Below are positions 6,330-10,672 of a stretch of 10,672 bases of DNA, in pieces (the first letter of the stretch is position 1; every line of letters starts with the position of its first letter). The DNA is from Flavobacteriales bacterium. GTDB taxonomy: Bacteria; Bacteroidota; Bacteroidia; Flavobacteriales_D; Crocinitomicaceae. Under the pieces are notes generated by a model. The model worked only from the letters and a program-made list of their open reading frames with translations. It was not told where the DNA came from and searched no databases. The stretch lies in the NCBI GenBank assembly GCA_009926905.1, contig RFNX01000470.1:1-10672 (forward strand), read 5' to 3'. The position numbers and the translations under genes were made by a program.

Positions 6330-7859
6330 ATGAGCGCCTTAAAAACCATTGAATCTGCATTAATTTCTGTTTATTACAAAGACGGATTAGAAGAACTTGT
6401 TCGCGAGTTGAATGCAAATAACGTAACGATCTATTCCACAGGAGGAACACAAGCCTTTATCGAAAGTTTGAACATTCCTGTAACGCCAGTGGAAACACTG
6501 ACGAGTTTTCCTGAAATTTTGGGCGGTCGCGTGAAAACATTGCATCCAAAAATTTTCGGTGGAATATTGAATAGAAGAGATTTAGCAGAAGATCAAGAAG
6601 CTCTGGCGACGCACGACATTCCTCAAATCGATTTAGTGATTGTGGATTTGTATCCGTTTGAAGAAACTGTTGCTTTAGGTGCAAGTAACGAGGCAATCAT
6701 CGAGAAAATTGACATCGGTGGAATTTCTTTGATTCGTGCAGCAGCGAAAAATTACAATGATGTAGTAATTATTCCTTCAGTGAAACAATATGATTCTTTA
6801 TTGGAAATTTTAAAAGCACAAAACGGCGCAACGACTATAGAACAACGAAGAACCTTTGCCGGCGAAGCATTCCACGTTTCATCGCATTACGACACGATGA
6901 TTCACAACTATTTCTTAAACAACGATTCGCCTTATTTGAAAGTTAGCGTTGAAAAAAACGAATCATTACGCTACGGTGAAAATCCACATCAACGCGGGAA
7001 ATTCTACGGTGATTTGGATGCGATTTTCGATAAATTACACGGTAAAGAATTGTCTTACAATAACTTATTAGACGTTGATGCAGCCGTTGCTTTGATGCAA
7101 GAATTCACAACAGATGGGCCAACTTTTGCGATTTTAAAACATAACAATGCGTGTGGAATTGCAACACGTCCAACAATTAAAGAAGCTTACGAAACAGCTT
7201 TGGCAGCAGATCCTGTGAGTGCTTTTGGAGGAATTTTAATTTCAAATGCATTCATTGAAGAAGAAACTGCAAGCTTAATCAACGATTTATTTTGTGAAGT
7301 TTTGATTGCTCCTGCATACAGCGAAGCAGCTTTGGAAATCTTAAAAACGAAGAAAAATAGAATCATTTTAGTACAAAAAGAAACTGTTCTTCCAGCTGTT
7401 CAATACCGTTCGATTTTGAATGGAATTCTGATGCAAGACCGCGATGCTAAGTCGGAAAGAGCAGCAGATTTACAAACAATTACCAATTTAGCACCAAGCG
7501 AACAAGAAATTGAAGATTTAATTTTCGCTAATAAATTGGTGAAACACACGAAATCCAACACCATTATCCTTGCTAAAAACGGTCAATTGTTGGCAAGTGG
7601 AACCGGACAAACTTCACGTGTGGACGCTTTGAACCAAGCGATTCACAAAGCAAAATCTTTCAACTTCGAGCTGAAGGGTGCTGTGATGGCGAGTGATGCA
7701 TTTTTCCCATTTCCAGACTGCGTGGAGATTGCGCACAACGAAGGAATTGATACAGTCATTCAACCGGGAGGTTCTGTGAAAGATCAATTGTCAATCGATT
7801 ACTGCAACGAGCATTTCATGAAAATGGTATTTACAGGTGTTCGTCATTTTAAACATTAA
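6330..7859 (+). CDS. purH: Bifunctional AICAR transformylase / IMP cyclohydrolase PurH
   Basis: PurH (509 aa) carries out the last two steps of de novo purine synthesis: formylation of AICAR with 10-formyl-tetrahydrofolate, then ring closure of FAICAR to IMP. The N-terminal MGS-like cyclohydrolase domain covers about residues 1-145, with STGGT (36-40), GGRVKTLHPKIFGG (Lys69), VDLYPF (Tyr108) and RAAAKN (Lys140). The C-terminal transformylase domain has RYGENPHQ (214-221), the catalytic Lys270-His271 in ILKHNNACG, DPVSAFGG (294-301), QPGGSVKD (478-485) and the family ending TGVRHFKH. Length and both active sites are complete, so both activities are expected. The start gives the standard N-terminus SALISVYYKDGLEELVREL a few residues in. 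There is no clear Shine-Dalgarno; the -7 box at 6303 implies a short leader. mreB follows 80 bp downstream on the same strand and may share some transcription. The enzyme is cytosolic. Confidence 0.98.
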   Translation: MSALKTIESALISVYYKDGLEELVRELNANNVTIYSTGGTQAFIESLNIPVTPVETLTSFPEILGGRVKTLHPKIFGGILNRRDLAEDQEALATHDIPQIDLVIVDLYPFEETVALGASNEAIIEKIDIGGISLIRAAAKNYNDVVIIPSVKQYDSLLEILKAQNGATTIEQRRTFAGEAFHVSSHYDTMIHNYFLNNDSPYLKVSVEKNESLRYGENPHQRGKFYGDLDAIFDKLHGKELSYNNLLDVDAAVALMQEFTTDGPTFAILKHNNACGIATRPTIKEAYETALAADPVSAFGGILISNAFIEEETASLINDLFCEVLIAPAYSEAALEILKTKKNRIILVQKETVLPAVQYRSILNGILMQDRDAKSERAADLQTITNLAPSEQEIEDLIFANKLVKHTKSNTIILAKNGQLLASGTGQTSRVDALNQAIHKAKSFNFELKGAVMASDAFFPFPDCVEIAHNEGIDTVIQPGGSVKDQLSIDYCNEHFMKMVFTGVRHFKH

Positions 7860-7924
7860 TTTAGTACATTTACATAGAATTGTAACTTTTTTTCGTGTTC
7901 TGCGAATAAACGTACAATATAATT

Positions 7925-7931
7925 AGGAGGG
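7925..7931 (+). promoter_or_regulatory. Strong Shine-Dalgarno site of mreB
   Basis: AGGAGGG, with its core AGGAGG ending 9 nt before the mreB ATG, is a near-perfect ribosome binding site. The other genes in the window have none comparable, in keeping with the phylum's general lack of Shine-Dalgarno use. It fixes the mreB start at 7940. Confidence 0.85.
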
Positions 7932-7939
7932 AACTCAAA

Positions 7940-8965
7940 ATGGGATTGTTTAGCTTTTTAACTCAAGAAATTGCAATTGACCTTGGAACGGCCAACACGC
8001 TTATCATTTGGAATGATAAAGTGGTGGTTGATGAGCCGTCAATCGTTGCAAAAGATATCCAAACTGGGAAAATTGTAGCCATCGGGAAGAAGGCACAACA
8101 AATGCACGGTAAGACCCATAAATTAATCGAAACTGTTCGTCCGTTGAAGGATGGTGTAATTGCCGATTTCCAAAGTGCGGAACAAATGATTCGTGGAATG
8201 ATTAAAATGATCAATCCGGGAAGAAGTTTGTTTAACCCAACTTTGAGAATGGTAATTTGTATTCCGTCAGGGATTACTGAGGTGGAAAAACGCGCCGTTC
8301 GAGACTCCGCAGAACATGCAGGAGCAAAAGAAGTGTATTTGATTCACGAGCCTATGGCAGCTGCTATTGGTATTGGTATCGACGTGGAAGAACCAATGGG
8401 AAATATGATCATCGATATAGGTGGTGGTACTTCTGAGATTGCAGTCATTGCATTAGGAGGTATCGTTTGTGATAAATCAATTCGTATTGCAGGTGATGAT
8501 TTCACTAGCGACATTGAAGAATACATGCGTCGTCAACACAATATTTTGGTTGGTGAGCGCACAGCAGAGCAAATTAAAATTGAAGTGGGAGCAGCTTTAC
8601 CAGAATTAGACGATCCACCCGCAGATTTCGCAGTTCGTGGTCGCGATTTAATGACAGGTATTCCAAAAGAAATCATGGTTTCTTACGTGGAAGTCGCACA
8701 TGCATTGGATAAAACAATTTCTAAAATCGAAGAAGCGATACTAAGTGCTTTGGAAATGACACCACCGGAATTATCAGCAGACATTTACAAAACAGGTATT
8801 TACTTAGCAGGTGGAGGTTCAATGTTGCGTGGATTAGACAAACGTATTTCAGCAAAAACAAAATTACCAGTTCACATTGCAGAAGATCCATTACGCGCAG
8901 TTGCGAGAGGAACAAGCATCGCCTTGAAAAACATCGATAAATATCAGTTCTTAATCAGAGATTAA
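7940..8965 (+). CDS. mreB: Rod shape-determining protein MreB (bacterial actin)
   Basis: MreB (341 aa) is an ATP-dependent actin homologue that forms filaments under the cytoplasmic membrane and guides the elongation peptidoglycan machinery through MreC, MreD, RodZ, RodA and PBP2. The actin-fold nucleotide motifs are all present: phosphate-1 DLGTANT (14-20), the connect-1 region IPSGITEVEKRAV (108-120), the HEPMAAAIG segment with Glu137, phosphate-2 DIGGGTSE (159-166) and the adenosine motif LAGGGSMLRGLD (289-300). The N-terminal MGLFSFLTQEIAIDLG matches the family start and supplies a short hydrophobic lead-in. Length is normal (E. coli MreB has 347 aa). In many Bacteroidota mreB follows purH, as here, and is followed by mreC and mreD; here it is instead followed by 395 bp without a gene and an opposing gene, so its partners must be elsewhere. 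Its strong Shine-Dalgarno suggests high translation. I see no clear promoter in the 80-bp gap. Confidence 0.98.
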   Translation: MGLFSFLTQEIAIDLGTANTLIIWNDKVVVDEPSIVAKDIQTGKIVAIGKKAQQMHGKTHKLIETVRPLKDGVIADFQSAEQMIRGMIKMINPGRSLFNPTLRMVICIPSGITEVEKRAVRDSAEHAGAKEVYLIHEPMAAAIGIGIDVEEPMGNMIIDIGGGTSEIAVIALGGIVCDKSIRIAGDDFTSDIEEYMRRQHNILVGERTAEQIKIEVGAALPELDDPPADFAVRGRDLMTGIPKEIMVSYVEVAHALDKTISKIEEAILSALEMTPPELSADIYKTGIYLAGGGSMLRGLDKRISAKTKLPVHIAEDPLRAVARGTSIALKNIDKYQFLIRD

Positions 8966-9034
8966 TAATTGCAAATTAAAAATTGCGAATTGCAAACGGA
9001 TTAATTGCGAATTAAAAATTGCTAATTGCGAACG
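8966..9034. repeat. Pair of 33-bp AT-rich direct repeats after mreB
   Basis: 8966-8998 and 9002-9034 are 33-base copies differing at three positions and separated by 3 bases (period 36). They begin TAATTGCAAATTAAAAATTG and TAATTGCGAATTAAAAATTG, one base after the mreB stop. They share the AATTGCGAA / AATTGCTAATTGC vocabulary of the blocks at 6091-6262 and 9154-9332. A T-run follows at 9036-9041, but I see no convincing stem in front of it, so I do not call a terminator. Confidence 0.85.
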
Positions 9035-9153
9035 AGTTTTTTATTAGCGCTCTGCGCAAAGTATTTCGTTTGCATAATTATCAATTTCTGAATTTTGAGG
9101 AATGAGTTTCGAGGACTGAGGCTCTCGAAGTCCGAAGTCCGAATCCTGATTGG
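9035..9153. other. Spacer between repeat blocks, with small hairpins
   Basis: No open frame of note is present. It holds a GCGC-TCT-GCGC mini-hairpin (9047-9057), a GGACT...AGTCC inverted repeat (9113-9117 with 9129-9133), and a short run of the 7-mer GAAGTCC, twice exact (9127-9133, 9134-9140) and once degenerate (GAATCC, 9141-9146). The role is unknown. It separates the 33-bp repeats from the 52-bp repeats. Confidence 0.6.
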
Positions 9154-9332
9154 TTCGCAATTCCTAAGCATAATGGGAAATCGTTAGCAATTAGCAATTC
9201 TACCGTTCGCAATTCCTAAGCATAATGTAAGTCCGTTAGCAATTAGCAATTCTACCGTTCGCAATTTCCTAAACATAATATACGTCCGCTCGCAATTAGC
9301 AATTCTACCGTTCGCAATTCCTAAGCAGTATG
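9154..9332. repeat. Tandem 52-53-bp repeat with a variable core
   Basis: Units start at 9154, 9206, 9258 and 9311; the fourth breaks off after about 22 bases. Each begins TTCGCAATTCCTAAGCATAA (unit 3 has one extra T and an A for G) and ends TTAGCAATTAGCAATTCTAC plus CG (unit 3 starts this arm with CTCG). The core between the arms differs in every unit: GGGAAATC, GTAAGTCC and ATACGTCC, in units 1 to 3. The arms are nearly fixed and the changes cluster in about 8 bases. A related, inverted copy lies near 6130-6155. The array ends about 30 bp before the stop codon of the opposing gene. Confidence 0.9.
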
Positions 9333-9360
9333 CTATTTCTTTTCGTACGGAATATCGTTT

Positions 9361-10233
9361 TTACTGAACCAGCACTTTTGCAGACATTGCCGTATTGTTT
9401 AAAAATACATTCACAACGTAGTATCCTTTTGGTAAATCGTTTGGAAACGAAACAAATTCTGTGTTTTCACCGATTGCAGAAACTCCTAATGATTTATGAA
9501 AAACAGACTTGCCTGATAAATCAACAACGTTTACATTTACTTTATTGATTTTTAACGACTTATAATTCAATTTTAAGCTATTCGTTTCTGCGTTGTAAGC
9601 CGCTTTGAAAGAAGGTTTAAAATTGCTTTCTTCAAGTCCAACATTCGATGGAGCCGAAATTGTATGCTGAGATAAATAAATCATATCTCCATTGTCTTGA
9701 TTGTTACCGTTTGCTTTATTTGAAGCCACATAAAATTTAACATCACCAACATTTGTCGCTGGAGCTGTCCAAGTCCAAGTCCACAACGCTGTTGCAGAAG
9801 TGTTACTTTGTGATGTGTGATTTGCATATTTTTTAGCACTTCCGTTTACAAAAGTATTGCCTGAAGTTGCGGTAAATGAACCCGCCATGGTATTGTCAGA
9901 TGTTTTCAAAGCTGTTGCTTGGAAACCTTTTTTTGATGGGTTTGAACTCAAGCCTAATGTCACTGTGTAAGCCGCACCAAGTGTATAGGAAGTTACTGGA
10001 TTGTTGTTTGCGTCTAAAACTGTAAGGATATTTTCTGCGCTACCATTTTGAGTCGATCCTGAATGACAAGAAGTACAGTTTGCTTCTCCAGGAGCGCCTG
10101 TTTTTCCTGCCGCAGCACCACCACCATTTAAAGGACTTTTATGAATGTTATTCGTAGATGTTAACTCAGAACGAAATGCAAAAAGTGCGATGGAAGCACC
10201 TGCAAAAAATAAGGGAAGAATAGACTTTTTCAT
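9361..10233 (-). CDS. Secreted choice-of-anchor-V-like protein with CxxCH motif and T9SS C-terminal sorting domain
   Basis: This 290-aa protein starts with a signal peptide (Lys-Lys then hydrophobic LPLFFAGASIALFAF, cleavage probably near residues 21-27). Next comes the conserved segment GAPGEANCTSCHSG (47-59), a hallmark of proteins named choice-of-anchor V, with a CxxCH heme-c-type motif at Cys53-Cys56-His57. A Reeler-like beta-sandwich follows (about 66-195), including the WTWTWTAP strand and the loop rich in Asn and Gly near 174-183. The last 80-85 residues have the form of a type A sorting domain of the type IX secretion system: VDLSGKSVF, then LPKGYYVVNVF, ending AKVLVQ. The protein should therefore be exported across both membranes and attached at the cell surface or released. 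Its function is unknown. Whether heme is bound is open, since no second axial ligand can be assigned. A -7 box at 10256-10263 supports this start. It is transcribed toward mreB and has no operon partner. Confidence 0.88.
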   Translation of the reverse strand: MKKSILPLFFAGASIALFAFRSELTSTNNIHKSPLNGGGAAAGKTGAPGEANCTSCHSGSTQNGSAENILTVLDANNNPVTSYTLGAAYTVTLGLSSNPSKKGFQATALKTSDNTMAGSFTATSGNTFVNGSAKKYANHTSQSNTSATALWTWTWTAPATNVGDVKFYVASNKANGNNQDNGDMIYLSQHTISAPSNVGLEESNFKPSFKAAYNAETNSLKLNYKSLKINKVNVNVVDLSGKSVFHKSLGVSAIGENTEFVSFPNDLPKGYYVVNVFLNNTAMSAKVLVQ

Positions 10234-10255
10234 AATATTAAGATGTTTAGTACCA

Positions 10256-10263
10256 CAAAAGTA
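10256..10263 (-). promoter_or_regulatory. -7 promoter element of the secreted protein gene
   Basis: On the minus strand, TACTTTTG exactly fits TAnnTTTG and ends 22 nt before the ATG at 10233, which predicts a leader of about 15-18 nt. No TTG lies 17-23 nt upstream, so the -33 half is not supported. Confidence 0.5.
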
Positions 10264-10318
10264 GAAAAGTAATGTTTTGAATAATAATTTATTGCACTTC
10301 TTTTCAACTTAGTAATGA

Positions 10319-10459
10319 TTAAAAACCTTACAACTCCATTTGTGAATACTATAATTCTGGTAAATCGTGATAAGCTGCTTTCATTTCATCCGCATAACTT
10401 CCATTCTTTGAAAGAATTTCGGATTGAAGGATTTGGGTTTTTTGGAGGTGGGTGAGCAT
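10319..10459 (-). pseudogene. Short open frame, possible frameshifted gene remnant
   Basis: An ATG at 10459 opens a 46-codon frame beginning MLTHLQKTQILQSEILSKNG and continuing SYADEMK, which reads like real protein. After that the frame gives a less protein-like, hydrophobic tail to a TAA at 10319. If the four-T run at 10378-10381 had one base fewer, the frame would instead continue AAYHDLPEL and stop at TAG (10348-10350), a more natural-looking end. It may therefore be the decayed end of a gene, a real 46-residue protein, or chance. I recognise no family. It lies just downstream of the terminator at 10490-10515. Confidence 0.25.
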
Positions 10460-10489
10460 TGGTTTGAAAGTAAAAATTCAAAAAGGCAT

Positions 10490-10515
10490 AAAAAAACCCT
10501 ACTTCGTAAGTGAGG
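10490..10515 (-). terminator. Rho-independent terminator, minus strand
   Basis: Read on the minus strand, CCTCACTT (10515-10508) pairs with AAGTAGGG (10504-10497) around an ACG loop, with one C-A mismatch and one U-G wobble, followed at once by seven Ts (10496-10490). It can only serve transcription entering from the right, where the sole candidate is the promoter at 10590-10620. Confidence 0.7.
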
Positions 10516-10586
10516 TACGCAACTTTAGGCAATCCGGTTGGATGAACTAGTCACTCGCCATGTCCTTTACAATTTTTGCAATGACA
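10490..10586 (-). ncRNA. Candidate small RNA (about 95 nt), unidentified
   Basis: A good promoter (10590-10620) and a terminator (10490-10515) on the same strand bound about 95 nt with no plausible gene: the reading frames are short and interrupted. Besides the terminator stem, the predicted RNA has ATCC-AACC-GGAT (within 10529-10541), which can be enclosed by GGC/GCC. AGTGA near 10550 could pair with TCACT in the terminator arm, so an attenuating leader for the small frame at 10319-10459 is the alternative reading. It does not look like tmRNA, SRP RNA, 6S RNA or any riboswitch I know. Identity and expression are inference. Confidence 0.4.
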
Positions 10587-10589
10587 TTA

Positions 10590-10620
10590 CAAAGCTAATT
10601 GTTTTCATGAATAAACACAA
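10590..10620 (-). promoter_or_regulatory. Promoter facing left (minus strand)
   Basis: TTG (10620-10618), a 20-nt spacer and TAGCTTTG (10597-10590) match the Bacteroidota consensus, with the same spacing as the promoter at 6198-6228. Upstream DNA (10621-10672) is extremely AT-rich and contains a perfect 7-bp inverted repeat, TTAATCA/TGATTAA (10633-10639 with 10646-10652, 6-nt loop), which could be an operator. No coding sequence is visible in 10621-10672. Confidence 0.6.
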
Positions 10621-10672
10621 TAAATTTATATTTTAATCATTTATTTGATTAATATATAGGTTTTTATTATTA

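Noticed and set aside
7861..7893. Separate promoter for mreB (TACATTTA at 7865 or TAACTTTT at 7883)
   Set aside because: Both deviate from TAnnTTTG at the last base, and neither has a TTG at the right distance. In such AT-rich DNA this is not distinguishable from chance.
9021..9041. Terminator for mreB at the T-run after the 33-bp repeats
   Set aside because: I could not find a stem immediately before the T-run; the palindromic AATT steps are too short to count.
9154..9332. CRISPR array
   Set aside because: Repeats are few, the differing core is only about 8 bp, arms are AT-rich and imperfect, and no cas gene is nearby.
9330..9548. 72-residue + strand open frame starting in the last repeat unit
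   Set aside because: It is antisense to the 3' end of the sorted-protein gene, begins inside repeat DNA, and has no recognisable domain.
9771..9787. Short 6-bp tandem repeat (W-T-W-T-W-T codons) as a possible phase-variable tract
   Set aside because: It has only about three units, the unit length keeps the frame, and alternating aromatic and Thr residues are a normal strand of this domain.

Overview
The window looks like a chromosomal piece of a Gram-negative Bacteroidota bacterium, most likely in the Flavobacteriales. The support is a C-terminal type IX secretion-type sorting domain on a secreted protein, AT-rich DNA, genes mostly without a Shine-Dalgarno sequence, several matches to the Bacteroidota promoter (TTG, about 20 nt, TAnnTTTG), and housekeeping proteins of the types found in that phylum. 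The many short repeats suggest a Fluviicola-like (Crocinitomicaceae) genome, but that narrower placement is a guess.

Layout. 1-472: non-coding upstream region of the ribonucleotide reductase operon, with one clear hairpin. 473-3830: nrdB then nrdA, the two subunits of an aerobic class Ia ribonucleotide reductase, on the + strand and 19 bp apart. 3816-4150: a repeat-rich intergenic stretch made of a 69-bp tandem duplication that starts inside the last codons of nrdA, a rho-independent terminator, and a REP-like composite of short palindromes. 4175-6064 (minus): a membrane-anchored LTA-synthase/phosphoglycerol-transferase-like sulfatase-fold enzyme, convergent with nrdA. 6065-6329: divergent promoter region with inverted repeats and perfect palindromes. 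6330-7859: purH. 7940-8965: mreB, with an unusually good Shine-Dalgarno. 8966-9332: three kinds of short repeats. 9361-10233 (minus): a secreted choice-of-anchor-V-like protein with a CxxCH motif and a C-terminal sorting domain. 10234-10672: no convincing protein gene, but a promoter plus terminator pair on the minus strand that outlines a possible small RNA of about 95 nt, and a possible frameshifted gene remnant.

The genes are mostly unrelated core functions: dNTP synthesis (nrdBA), the last two steps of IMP synthesis (purH), cell-shape determination (mreB) and envelope or surface functions (the sulfatase-fold enzyme and the sorted protein). Both nucleotide loci feed DNA and RNA precursor supply, but nothing shows they are co-regulated. 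No mobile element with a transposase, no defence system and no CRISPR array is visible. The interest lies in the non-coding DNA: repeat families around the purH-mreB pair, the duplicated nrdA tail, and the candidate small RNA.
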